Below are positions 1 to 6,975 of a stretch of 9,303 nucleotides of DNA, piece by piece (the first letter of the stretch is position 1; the number at the start of each line of letters is the position of its first letter). The DNA is from Candidatus Bipolaricaulota bacterium (lineage in GTDB: Bacteria; Bipolaricaulota; Bipolaricaulia; UBA7950; UBA9294), in contig JAUWOJ010000041.1 in the NCBI GenBank assembly GCA_030612175.1, positions 1 to 9,303 on the forward strand. The letters are read 5' to 3'. The translations under genes and the position numbers were made by a program. The notes beneath the pieces were generated by a model. It was not told the DNA's origin and did no database searches. It saw nothing but the letters and a program-made list of their open reading frames with translations.

Positions 1-1
1 A

Positions 2-160
2 GAGTACATTAGACCAAACAGTCCGGCTCGTTACGCCTTGTCTAAGAAATCAGCAGGATACAAGCGAGGAATATGCCCAGAGGTTGTTGGAAAAGCCGGG
101 CAGTGGGCAACAGAGATTATACTAAGAAAGGGTATTCCCGAGGGATGTGCCAAAGGATAA
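2..160 (+). CDS. C-terminal fragment of an unrecognised protein (5' end outside window)
   Basis: An open frame runs from the left edge to a TAA at 158-160 and encodes the last 52 residues of a protein whose start lies outside the window. Visible features are two cysteines (in GICPEVVG and PEGCAKG), several basic residues and no membrane segment. I do not recognise the family. The frame stays open for 52 codons and the composition looks protein-like (ICPEVVGKAGQWATEI), which is why I list it. It ends 88 bases before the DUF169 gene on the same strand, so the two could share a transcript. It could be a chance open frame, since nothing confirms it by homology. Confidence 0.45.
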   Translation, partial: EYIRPNSPARYALSKKSAGYKRGICPEVVGKAGQWATEIILRKGIPEGCAKG

Positions 161-248
161 TCCTCCGCGGAACAACATGAATGACGGTCATCGCGGTGTG
201 GGAAAAGGGTCCTGGCACGCATCACGAAATCTAAGGAGTGACAACGAT
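161..248 (+). other. Intergenic leader upstream of the DUF169 gene
   Basis: This 88-base gap holds a short perfect palindrome, ATGACGGTCAT (181-191), and a Shine-Dalgarno sequence, AAGGAG (233-238), 10 bases before the ATG at 249. That ribosome site decides the start of the DUF169 gene over the earlier in-frame ATG codons at 147 and 177. I see no convincing sigma70 promoter or terminator hairpin here. Confidence 0.4.
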
Positions 249-1037
249 ATGGTTGACAATTCCCACAAAGCAAGAGAGCTTGACAGGGTGGTCCGTTTAG
301 ATACATACCCACTGGCAGTGAAGTTGTTAAAATCAGAGAAGGATATTCCGGAAGAAGCGAAGCGTCCCGTCAGGGACTTTTGACATCACCTTTCCTTATG
401 CCAGGTGTTCTCAATGTCTAGGCGAGAAGGTACTGCAATTGCTGTGTTAAAGGAAGATATGTGGTGCTTCGAGCCGGTCTTGGCATTTGGCCTTGAGAAG
501 CCACCGGTCCGTTTCTTGCAAGGACACAACAGGTTCCCGCGGGATGTAGAGACACTGGAAGCCGGAGCCAATTACGCGCAGAGCTCCCCGCGCCTGGAAA
601 CAGGTAAGTATATCGGAATCATGTCTGCGCCGCTGGAAACTGCAGATTTCTATCCCGATATGGTGATGATGTACTGTACATCTGCCCAGCTTACCCTGTT
701 GCTTCTTGGGATTGCCTACAAAGATGGATTCGACCTGACCTGTACGCTATCAGGACATGCCGCCTGTGTCTATTCGGTTGTGCCGGTACTACAGACGGGA
801 AAGTGTCAGGTCGCGGTGCCGTGCCGTGGGGATCGATATGCTGCTGGAGCACAGGATGGTGAGTTGATATTCTCTGTGCCATACGAGCGTCTAGATGATC
901 TGGTGGATGGTCTGAAAGCAATTGCGAAAGCGGGTACTAGCCTTCCTGGGCGTGTTGTTATGCAGCCCGAGTATCAATTGCCTGAGAGCTACGTAAATCT
1001 TGGAAGGGAAATAGGAATGGATCAACTAGGCAACTGA
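249..1037 (+). pseudogene. DUF169 family protein, interrupted by an in-frame TGA
   Basis: Both halves match the DUF169 family (COG2043), whose biochemical function is unknown. The half before the stop reads LDTYPLAVKLLKSEKDIPEEAKRP. The half after it carries LCQ near codon 51, KEDMWCFEPV (codons 68-77), the segment with GHAACVYSVVPVLQTGK, and AVPCRGDR. All lie in one reading frame, so no frameshift is needed: codon 45 (381-383) is TGA where family members normally continue, in my recollection often with glycine. A single base change from GGA would explain it. Start: ATG 249 with AAGGAG ten bases upstream. The full frame would give 262 residues, normal for the family. Several cysteines are retained, but I can assign no metal or cofactor. 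Restart at GTG 405 or ATG 414 would lose about 50 N-terminal residues and has no ribosome site. It may be a real pseudogene or a sequence error. Recoding is unlikely, because neighbouring genes use TGA as an ordinary stop. Confidence 0.8.
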
Positions 1038-1116
1038 GACCTACACCATAGAAATACTGAACTTCCTGAGCCGGTGGACAAAGAACATATATCAAGAATA
1101 ATGTATGGACAGCTTC

Positions 1117-2283
1117 CTAACTTCGTAGGACCCGCTGAGCCGCAGCCACACCGTCGCCTAACTCACAGTTATAGCCACACTCCAGCAATGCTGTTTCAAT
1201 AGCTCCGATCGTGGCCAGTAGATCGCCTGGGTTTGTCGCCCCCATGTGCCCGACACGAAAGTAACGATCCTTAATTTCGGGATGTAGTCCACCAGCCAAT
1301 ATTGCCCCTGCTGCTTTAACCCTTGGCAGAAACTTTACCCCTGCAATTCCATCGGGGTAGTAAGGAGCGGTTAGTGTCGCCGCAGCGTGCGCTGGGTCAG
1401 TCGGTACTTGACTCAATCCCAATGCGTTCACAGCTGCTCTGCATGCTTTCCCAAGCTTGTAGTGTCGCAAGAAGCGGGTCTTCATCCCTTCTTTAAGGAT
1501 TATCCCAAGGCTGACGTGAAGCGCACAGATAAGATTCACAGCTGGGGTTCCAAAGTAACTTGGCTTTCGTGCTTCGTAAGCCTCCATCACTGGCAGCCAA
1601 TTAGCCCAATCCGCATAGTAATTAGCGACTGGGGTCTTGCGTTTTCTCCAGGTACTCAACGCCTTGGGACTGACAACCAACAGGGCGAGCCCAGGAGGAA
1701 CTCCAATTGCTTTTTGGGAAGCCGTGAGCACAACATCGATGCCCCATTCTTCCTGATACAGCTCTTCAGCCCCTACAGAGCAGACTCCATCAAGCACGGT
1801 GAGTACGTTATGTTTACAACCGAGTGCGCCCAATGCTTGTGCGTCCACGCGAACGCCGGTAGAAGTATCTACATGCGTGACGGTCATCAGGTTGTAGCGT
1901 TGCGCATGTAGCGCGGCATCTATTTCTGATAAGGAAATCGTCTCACCGAGTGGAGCACGGAGCACGGTAACCTCTACGCCGTATCGGTTCAGTAGTTCGG
2001 CGTAGCGATCACCAAACACTCCAGTGCTTAGCACTAACGCCTTGTCTCCAGGCTCAATAAGGTTCACAACCGCCATTTCCATAGCGAGCATTCCGGAACC
2101 GGCTACTACGAACGGCTGGCCTGAAGGACAGAGCCACACTTTTCTCATTCTTTCCAGTGTTTGGCCAAAGACTTCGATGAATTCGGGGGCAACGTGACTA
2201 GTAGTGGGCGCACCTAGCGCCTGAAGCACGTCCGGCTCAAACTCGACCGGTCCAGGGATCATTAGCAATGTACGGCCTTTCAT
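1117..2283 (-). CDS. Class V aminotransferase, alanine/serine-glyoxylate type
   Basis: This PLP-dependent fold type I enzyme of 388 residues has the family's normal length. It should move an amino group from alanine or serine to glyoxylate, making glycine, in the cytoplasm. Landmarks: IPGPVE near residues 9-14 (the family's N-terminal signature), a GSG phosphate-binding turn at 62-64, THVDTSTGV at 136-144, Asp165 in LDGVCSVG (pairs with the pyridine nitrogen), the Schiff-base Lys191 in TASQKAIGVPPG, FGTPAVNL at 244-251, and Arg343 in YFRVGHMG, the position that binds the substrate carboxylate in human AGT. It is the second gene of a unit with the HOGA-like aldolase, 25 bases downstream, with an AGAAGAG ribosome site before ATG 2283. 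It ends in TAG, converging on the DUF169 gene. Family members also include serine-pyruvate, aspartate and phosphonate transaminases. Substrate choice is inferred from the neighbour; the fold and catalytic residues are seen directly. Confidence 0.93.
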   Translation of the reverse strand: MKGRTLLMIPGPVEFEPDVLQALGAPTTSHVAPEFIEVFGQTLERMRKVWLCPSGQPFVVAGSGMLAMEMAVVNLIEPGDKALVLSTGVFGDRYAELLNRYGVEVTVLRAPLGETISLSEIDAALHAQRYNLMTVTHVDTSTGVRVDAQALGALGCKHNVLTVLDGVCSVGAEELYQEEWGIDVVLTASQKAIGVPPGLALLVVSPKALSTWRKRKTPVANYYADWANWLPVMEAYEARKPSYFGTPAVNLICALHVSLGIILKEGMKTRFLRHYKLGKACRAAVNALGLSQVPTDPAHAAATLTAPYYPDGIAGVKFLPRVKAAGAILAGGLHPEIKDRYFRVGHMGATNPGDLLATIGAIETALLECGYNCELGDGVAAAQRVLRS

Positions 2284-2308
2284 AACGCTCTTCTCATAAG
2301 TCGAATGT

Positions 2309-3220
2309 TCATCTTAACAAAGATAGTTCTGCCTCTTGCAGAATGCATCTTAGATCTTCTTTCTTATCCTCTGATAGCGGAAGCAAAGGCGGTCGAGGCA
2401 ATCCTCCGTACATACCCAGCATGTCCATCGCTGTCTTTAGCGCTGGCACACCCCATCCTCGGGTGACAGCGGTATTCACGGGAATCATCTGTATCTGTAA
2501 CGCACGCGCCTGCTCCCACTCGTTATCAAGGAAGTGCTGCCGGATGGCCAGACACTGATGTGGTGCAATATTTGCCAATGCCAGCACACCTCCTACAGCG
2601 CCCACAGAGAGAGCAGGCAGAAGAAAGCTCGCGGAACCCGCCAACACCTGAAAAGTGGGGCCAGCCAGGTGCCGGATCTCCCCCATCTTGACAACGTTGC
2701 CACCGGAGTCCTTGATGCCGATGATGTTCTCATGCTCTGCAACGGCAATGACAGTTGTGGCGTCTAGATCAATTCCTGTGCAGGCAGGCATGTTGTAGAT
2801 GATGACCGGGATAGACGCAGTATCGGCAACGGTGTGGAAGTGTTGGATTAGGACCTCTTTTGTCATTCTGCCTCTGTAATACGAAGGGGTAATGACCAAT
2901 GCGGCATCAGCTCCGATAGCTGCAGCCTGTCTTGTCAACTCTATGGTCTGTAGTGTAGACTGGCACCCAGTTCCAGCGATCATCAACTTGTCCGCTGGAA
3001 TAGCCGCTCGGGCTACCTCCAAGACGCGCAACCGCTCTTGATCGTTTAGCAGTACAAGTTCTCCGTTTGACCCAAGCACAACATAACCACGGAGCTCATA
3101 CTTATTCCATATTCGCACGTTCCCGGTGAGTGCCTTTGTAGCAACGTGACCTTTAGCGTCGAACGGCGTCGGAATGGGAGGATAGATCCCTTCTAATTGA
3201 AGAGCATTGTTGCTCACCAT
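2309..3220 (-). CDS. Dihydrodipicolinate-synthase-family aldolase, 4-hydroxy-2-oxoglutarate aldolase-like
   Basis: This is a TIM-barrel class I aldolase of 303 residues in the DapA/NanA family. It probably cleaves 4-hydroxy-2-oxoglutarate to pyruvate plus glyoxylate. Seen in the sequence: the GSNGE substrate loop (50-54; GTTGE in DapA), YYRGRM (114-119), Tyr142 in IIYNMPACTG, Schiff-base Lys170 in IIGIKDSGG, QVLAGSASFL (191-200), and the run GAVGGVLALAN (207-217). From memory, human HOGA1 has nearly the same motifs at the same spacing, including AVTR and the PALK-type C-terminal segment, closer than typical DapA. Start: AAAGGAGG lies only 3 bases before ATG 3220 but 6 bases before the adjacent GTG (second codon), so GTG may be the true start, giving 302 residues. 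The glyoxylate aminotransferase follows after 25 bases. Other 2-keto-sugar-acid aldolases of the same family are possible. No export signal is present. Confidence 0.92.
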   Translation of the reverse strand: MVSNNALQLEGIYPPIPTPFDAKGHVATKALTGNVRIWNKYELRGYVVLGSNGELVLLNDQERLRVLEVARAAIPADKLMIAGTGCQSTLQTIELTRQAAAIGADAALVITPSYYRGRMTKEVLIQHFHTVADTASIPVIIYNMPACTGIDLDATTVIAVAEHENIIGIKDSGGNVVKMGEIRHLAGPTFQVLAGSASFLLPALSVGAVGGVLALANIAPHQCLAIRQHFLDNEWEQARALQIQMIPVNTAVTRGWGVPALKTAMDMLGMYGGLPRPPLLPLSEDKKEDLRCILQEAELSLLR

Positions 3221-3223
3221 GAG

Positions 3224-3231
3224 CCTCCTTT
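3224..3231 (-). promoter_or_regulatory. Strong ribosome binding site with ambiguous start (ATG or GTG)
   Basis: On the minus strand AAAGGAGG is followed by CTC, then ATG and GTG back to back. The spacing is 3 bases to ATG (unusually short) and 6 bases to GTG (more usual), so the second codon is a realistic start for the aldolase. Confidence 0.6.
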
Positions 3232-3356
3232 TGTATCCGTTGTAACCTGTGCGATATCTGAATCCCTGAGCCGATATTCTACAACTAGAGTGCTTCCATT
3301 TACAGGCTTAGTGGTGTTTCCTTGTTCCATTTGTGTTGCCCAGTATCTGAGAGGAG
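3232..3356 (-). other. Gap between helicase stop and aldolase ribosome site
   Basis: About 125 bases separate the helicase TAG from the aldolase ribosome site on the same strand. I see no clear -35/-10 pair and no terminator hairpin with a T-run. A 38-codon open frame (3214-3330) crosses it and ends over the aldolase start codon, but it has no ribosome site. The aldolase could be read from the helicase transcript or from a promoter I cannot identify. Confidence 0.4.
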
Positions 3357-5393
3357 CTACTCTTCCCACATTTCTCTTATTCTTTCAGCTATGTCTCTGC
3401 TATTGGTTGCCTCTGATCTTCTATCCACTTCTGAGTCCTGTTCCAGATAAACCTCGTCCAGACTTTTCATTACATCGTCTGTGAAGAAGCGACAAGGCTG
3501 AGCATAGCTCGAGCTATCACTCATTGCATACCACCTGTGGTAATAGCGGAGGGGCCAGGAGATGTACAAGAAATCCCTAGCTCTTGTAAGCGCAACATAC
3601 GTCAGCCTCAACTCCTCTTCGATCTCCTCTTCAGATCCTGTTGCCATGTCTGAAGGCAGAAAGCCATCAGCTGCGTGAATAAGGTAAACCACGTCCCACT
3701 CACAACCTTTAGCGGAATGTATGGTAGATAGCACCAACCAATCGTCCTCTCTATGAGGAGGACCGGCTAGGTCACCTGTCGAGGTAGGTGGATCAAGCTG
3801 CAGGTCGACGAGAAAGTCTCTTCTTAGCCGGTAACCTGAGGCGATTTGTTCTAAACTGACAAGATCTCGGGAGCGAGCGCCTGGGTTTTCGTACAGCTTA
3901 TGCAACAGAGGGTCGTAGAATCTCCTGATTCGTTCGATTTGAAGAGCAGGATGTGATGAGCCCGCATGCACAAGATCACTCACTGTCTCGGCAAAAGCGG
4001 CCATCTGTTTCCGAGCTGAGGGTCTTACGTTGAAAGTTCCAATGGACTCTGGGCTATTCCCATGCTCAACAACATGCCTTATGGCTTGGCTGGCAGTGCC
4101 AGGGCCTATCCCGTCCATCAGCTGAAGTACTCTGAGCCAAGCCATCTCATCACGTGGATTCTCAGCGAGTCGTAAGAAAGCAATCAAATCCTTCACATGT
4201 GAGGCTTCAAGGAAGCGTAATCCTCCATACTTGTGATACGGGATATTCTTCCGTGTTAGCTCAAGCTCAAGAGAATCCGACAGGTGACCAGCACGAAATA
4301 GAACTGCCTGCTTATGCAGAGCTATTCCCTCTTCATAATGCCGTAAGATCTGCTGTATCACGTACTCATTCTGTTGAGTTTCATCCTTACAGGTTACTAG
4401 CTTGGGCCGCTCACCTTCTTCCCGGTCCGACCAAAGATTCTTAGGGTACCGTTCCTTTGCTCCGGCGATGACCAGGTTTGCGGTCTCTAGAACTGGTGCA
4501 ATGGAACGGTAGTTCTGTTCAAGCTTCACGATGGAAGTCCCCGGGAATTCTTTTGGGAAATCAAGAATGTTTCTCACGGTTGCGCCTCGAAAGCCGTAGA
4601 TGCTCTGCGCATCATCTCCCACCACCATTATGTTATTATTGCCATAGCGCATACCCAGTAGAATCTGTGCTTGAAGCTTATTTGTGTCTTGATATTCATC
4701 AACCAGAATGTGGTCGAATCTCTTACTGAGGCGATTAGCGAACTTCTCATCGGAAACTAGCTGGACCCAGTACAACAAAAGATCATCGTAGTCCAACACA
4801 TTCCGTTCTTGCTTGCGTGAAACGTATTGCTTGAACAGAGGTCGCAGCTCTTCCTCCCATGCCGCGCACCACGGAAAGTAACGTTCTAGCACATCCTTCA
4901 ATCGCAGCGATCCGTTCACACACCTCGAGTAGATGGCAAGGCAGGTTCTCTTACGAGGGAACCTCTTTTCACGGTTATGAAGTCCCTTCTCATGGCGGAT
5001 CAAGCCGATCAAGTCCTCCGCATCTCCTTGATCCAGAATGGTAAAGTCCTTGCTGAGTCCCGCTGCTTTTGCGTAGATCCTCAGGAGTCTGTTGGCTGTG
5101 GCATGAAACGTACCACCCCAAACACGCACAGTTGCTGGAGAACCACGCTGTGCGATGTGTGCGGCGCGTCTCAACATCTCCTGTGCGGCGCGCCTTGTGA
5201 AGGTAAGAAGGAGTATCTTTCCTGGATTGACTCCTTGAGCAATAAGATAGGCCACTCTGTATGCCAGTGTCTTGGTCTTCCCTGTTCCGGCGCCGGCAAC
5301 AACCAGGAGTGGACCATCCCCATATGTGACCGCGGTTTGTTGCTGGGGATTTAGGTCTTCAAGCCAGGAGAGGTTGGCTGCCTTTTTGTTCAT
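3357..5393 (-). CDS. UvrD/PcrA-like superfamily I ATP-dependent DNA helicase
   Basis: This 678-residue helicase of the UvrD/Rep/PcrA family (COG0210) translocates 3' to 5' on single-stranded DNA in repair and replication restart. All SF1A motifs are present in order: Q motif LNPQQQ (14-19), Walker A AGAGTGKT (33-40), Ia LTFTRRAAQEM (63-73), GTFHATANRLLR (94-105), DEYQDTN (232-238) with the DE of motif II, motif III VVGDDAQSIYGFRGA (257-271), motif IV LEQNYRS (291-297), motif V STIHSAKGCEWDVVYL (556-571) and motif VI LTYVALTRARDFLYIS (597-612). It is somewhat shorter than classical UvrD or PcrA (about 720-740). The C-terminal 66 residues after motif VI are acidic and resemble no Tudor-like tail I know. 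ATG 5393 has no Shine-Dalgarno sequence, but TAAAGT sits 7 bases upstream, so a leaderless message is possible. It is divergent from the STAS-GHKL gene. I cannot tell UvrD, PcrA and Rep apart by sequence alone, so no symbol is given. Confidence 0.95.
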   Translation of the reverse strand: MNKKAANLSWLEDLNPQQQTAVTYGDGPLLVVAGAGTGKTKTLAYRVAYLIAQGVNPGKILLLTFTRRAAQEMLRRAAHIAQRGSPATVRVWGGTFHATANRLLRIYAKAAGLSKDFTILDQGDAEDLIGLIRHEKGLHNREKRFPRKRTCLAIYSRCVNGSLRLKDVLERYFPWCAAWEEELRPLFKQYVSRKQERNVLDYDDLLLYWVQLVSDEKFANRLSKRFDHILVDEYQDTNKLQAQILLGMRYGNNNIMVVGDDAQSIYGFRGATVRNILDFPKEFPGTSIVKLEQNYRSIAPVLETANLVIAGAKERYPKNLWSDREEGERPKLVTCKDETQQNEYVIQQILRHYEEGIALHKQAVLFRAGHLSDSLELELTRKNIPYHKYGGLRFLEASHVKDLIAFLRLAENPRDEMAWLRVLQLMDGIGPGTASQAIRHVVEHGNSPESIGTFNVRPSARKQMAAFAETVSDLVHAGSSHPALQIERIRRFYDPLLHKLYENPGARSRDLVSLEQIASGYRLRRDFLVDLQLDPPTSTGDLAGPPHREDDWLVLSTIHSAKGCEWDVVYLIHAADGFLPSDMATGSEEEIEEELRLTYVALTRARDFLYISWPLRYYHRWYAMSDSSSYAQPCRFFTDDVMKSLDEVYLEQDSEVDRRSEATNSRDIAERIREMWEE

Positions 5394-5400
5394 GTTTGTA

Positions 5401-5430
5401 ACTTTAGTCGATCCGCGTTCTCGAAACCAA
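5401..5430 (-). promoter_or_regulatory. Possible promoter giving a leaderless helicase mRNA
   Basis: On the minus strand TTGGTT (5430-5425) and TAAAGT (5406-5401) are separated by 18 bases. They match the sigma70 boxes at 3 and 4 of 6 positions. TAAAGT ends 7 bases before the helicase ATG, placing the expected transcription start at or next to the start codon. The lack of any Shine-Dalgarno sequence agrees with that. The match is weak, so this is a suggestion. Confidence 0.3.
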
Positions 5431-5492
5431 CAGAACCAGGTGAGGAAGATAGTGAGGTTAGGGAGGGTGATTCAAAGTCGATCATAAAGATG

Positions 5493-5524
5493 GCAATGGA
5501 TACCTAGCGCGAGGTATCATTTGC
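5493..5524. repeat. 32-bp inverted repeat in divergent intergenic region (candidate operator)
   Basis: The arms GCAATGGATACCT (5493-5505) and AGGTATCATTTGC (5512-5524) are inverted repeats with 11 of 13 positions matching. The inner 7 bp (GATACCT/AGGTATC) are perfect and flank a 6-base centre, AGCGCG. It lies between the divergent helicase and STAS-GHKL genes, ending 31 bases before the GTG at 5556. No T-run follows, so it is not an intrinsic terminator. Its size and symmetry suit a dimeric DNA-binding protein. The winged-helix DUF4325 protein encoded nearby is an obvious but untested candidate. A -10-like TATCAT (5515-5520) overlaps the right arm. Confidence 0.55.
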
Positions 5525-5546
5525 TATCTAGAACAGTCTACTACCC

Positions 5547-5555
5547 GGAGGAGGA
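5547..5555 (+). promoter_or_regulatory. Ribosome binding site deciding the GTG start at 5556
   Basis: GGAGGAGGA runs directly up to GTG 5556; its first GGAGG leaves 4 bases of spacing. The strong purine block supports the non-ATG start. Confidence 0.6.
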
Positions 5556-6398
5556 GTGACAAGACTTACTGTAAAGACAATAGATCAGCTGCTAGATGGG
5601 ATTGTGTTGCGGCGATCAGTACAACTTGACTTAAGTAGTGTCGAGTTTGTTGATCCATACGCGCTCCTGCTACTCGACCTAGCTGTTCGATATCGACGCG
5701 CAAGACAATTACCACTTCGCGTTCAATGGCCCCGAAGTCACTACGTGTGCGGCTGGATGGATGACATGGGTTTCGCCAAGGAGGTTCGATCTTTTCGCGG
5801 ATCTCCACTGGAGCCACATTTGTTGACATCGAGCGCCTTGCAACCAATCACTCACATCAGCAAGGAAGAGGATGTATCTCGTCTAGCCAGTGCTTTTGAT
5901 CTGCGTCTTTCGAAGCGATATCCATTGACGAACGAGTCGCGAAACGCTTTAGTGAAAGTCATGCTCGAGCTCTTCCAGAACATTCCTCAGCACAGTAATG
6001 CGACAGGAAAAGTGGAAGATCCACATGGTCTTGCCGCAATGCAGGACTACACAGATTCGATCTTCCTAGCTGTGGCAGACATGGGGATTGGACTACGAGG
6101 AAGCTTGTCATTGAGAGATAAACTTGCCCCAATTAGCGACAAAGGCGCGCTCAAGAAGGTTGTGTTTGAAGGGATGAGTCGTTTCGTGGACCCTGGACAT
6201 GGTGGCGAGCTGCGGCGAATTGCTCAGCTGGTACGAAAGTGGGATGGGCTCCTTGTAATCCGAAGTGGAGAGGCGCTTGTGTACATGGATGTGGAGCAAG
6301 GTGATGTGTATGACGTACCCTTCTTTCCAGGAGTACAGATTGCTGTGCGCCTCCCACGCCGTGTATTTGGTATTGAGGGAGCGCCGGTTGACAATTGA
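5556..6398 (+). CDS. STAS-like domain fused to a GHKL ATPase (anti-sigma-factor-like)
   Basis: This soluble 280-residue protein has two parts. Residues 1 to about 80 look like a STAS domain: LDLSSVEFVDPYALLLLDLA (24-43), then a segment ending in WMDDMGF (67-73). The usual phosphorylatable Ser/Thr after the Asp is replaced (VDPYA), so this domain is probably not a kinase substrate. Residues about 105-270 form a GHKL ATPase: N-box Glu138, Asn142 and His146 in ELFQNIPQHSNA, G1 box ADMGIGLRG (174-182), a glycine-rich GHGGELRRIAQLV (214-226), and a closing beta strand, GLLVIRSGEA (231-240). In this superfamily such proteins act as serine kinases or anti-sigma factors in partner switching, as SpoIIAB and RsbW do. 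No dimerisation-phosphoacceptor histidine domain or membrane segment is present, so it is not a standard sensor kinase. Start GTG 5556 follows GGAGGAGGA. A DUF4325-wHTH gene follows almost at once, suggesting a functional pair. The activity is inferred. Confidence 0.82.
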   Translation: MTRLTVKTIDQLLDGIVLRRSVQLDLSSVEFVDPYALLLLDLAVRYRRARQLPLRVQWPRSHYVCGWMDDMGFAKEVRSFRGSPLEPHLLTSSALQPITHISKEEDVSRLASAFDLRLSKRYPLTNESRNALVKVMLELFQNIPQHSNATGKVEDPHGLAAMQDYTDSIFLAVADMGIGLRGSLSLRDKLAPISDKGALKKVVFEGMSRFVDPGHGGELRRIAQLVRKWDGLLVIRSGEALVYMDVEQGDVYDVPFFPGVQIAVRLPRRVFGIEGAPVDN

Positions 6399-6414
6399 TC
6401 GTCTACCGGGTTCA

Positions 6415-6975
6415 ATGAACAGAATGGATAAACATACGTTTCGCCTGGCTTCCTTCGGGGTAAGAGTGGGGACGCGCTTGGAGGGAAAGATAGCGCGGGA
6501 GAAACTCCTGACTGCATTAGAAACTCTTTCTGAGCCAGGCCGTCTGGCGATCTCCTTAGATGGTATTGAGGTTCTCAGTGGCTCGTTCGCAGACGAGGCA
6601 GTCGCTCTGTCCTATGCTCGCCTTATCACGGGAGAGTATGGGGATCGTTACATGATCATTCGTTCGCCAGTGCTTGAGATCACAGAAGATCTATCTAGCA
6701 AACTTGAGCGTAGACGGATGGCAATGCTTTGCTCATCTAATGATGGTTGGGATGTTCTTGGCCTTCTCGGCACACAGATGAAAGAGACGCTGGCATTGGT
6801 GATCGATCGCCGGGAAACGACGGCCAAAGAGCTTGCCAGTTTGCTAGGCATTCGACATAATGCTTGCCTTCGCCGCGTGGGGCGTCTTGCCGAACTGCGG
6901 CTCATCCGCCGCGAGGAGGTTGGTTTAGCTGGTCCGCATCACAGTTACCGCTTTTTCTCCATTCTAAACCCTTGA
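6415..6975 (+). CDS. DUF4325 (STAS-like) protein with C-terminal winged helix
   Basis: From ATG 6415 this is 186 residues. Residues about 8-85 match the STAS-like DUF4325 domain: FRLASFGVRVGTR, AREKL, ISLDGIEVLSGSFADEAV (46-63) with the hallmark SFADE. Residues about 130-183 form a winged helix of MarR type: TTAKELASLLGI as helices 1-2, HNACLRRVGRLAELRLI as the recognition helix, and HHSYRF in the wing. It is thus a likely DNA-binding partner of the preceding GHKL protein. Ser55 or Ser57 sits where STAS antagonists are phosphorylated, which is an inference. The start is uncertain. ATG 6415 and ATG 6424 have poor ribosome sites, while TTG 6388 has GAGGGA 7 bases upstream and would overlap the previous gene by 11 bases, allowing translational coupling. 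The stop TGA (6973-6975) overlaps the -35 of the next promoter. I recall DUF4325 commonly sitting next to GHKL genes; its function is unproven. Confidence 0.85.
   Translation: MNRMDKHTFRLASFGVRVGTRLEGKIAREKLLTALETLSEPGRLAISLDGIEVLSGSFADEAVALSYARLITGEYGDRYMIIRSPVLEITEDLSSKLERRRMAMLCSSNDGWDVLGLLGTQMKETLALVIDRRETTAKELASLLGIRHNACLRRVGRLAELRLIRREEVGLAGPHHSYRFFSILNP

Noticed and set aside
214..232. TGGCAC-containing stretch, possible sigma54 promoter
   Set aside because: The -12 element (TTGC) is absent at the required distance.
381..407. UGA followed by a small hairpin, possible selenocysteine site
   Set aside because: The stem is only 5 bp with an 11-base loop and starts 3 bases after the UGA, unlike the bacterial SECIS layout. 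The position is not expected to be Cys in the family.
1038..1116. Bidirectional terminator between the converging DUF169 and aminotransferase genes
   Set aside because: I looked for a GC-rich stem with a T-run in both directions and found none convincing.
1387..1911. 174-codon open frame on the plus strand
   Set aside because: It lies wholly opposite the aminotransferase, which has a full set of catalytic motifs. Its translation is rich in Cys, His and Trp and resembles no family.
4977..5354. 125-codon open frame on the plus strand
   Set aside because: It is antisense to the helicase N-terminal motifs (Walker A, Ia), has no ribosome site and has a composition typical of a shadow frame.
5416..5428. 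GTTCTCGAAAC near the helicase start, possible SOS box
   Set aside because: It is an imperfect palindrome with only 3 outer pairs and matches neither CGAAC-N4-GTTCG nor CTG-N10-CAG.
5406..5483. AGTCGATC occurring twice 70 bases apart in the divergent gap
   Set aside because: It is only 8 bases long, with no further copies in a regular arrangement; chance is sufficient.
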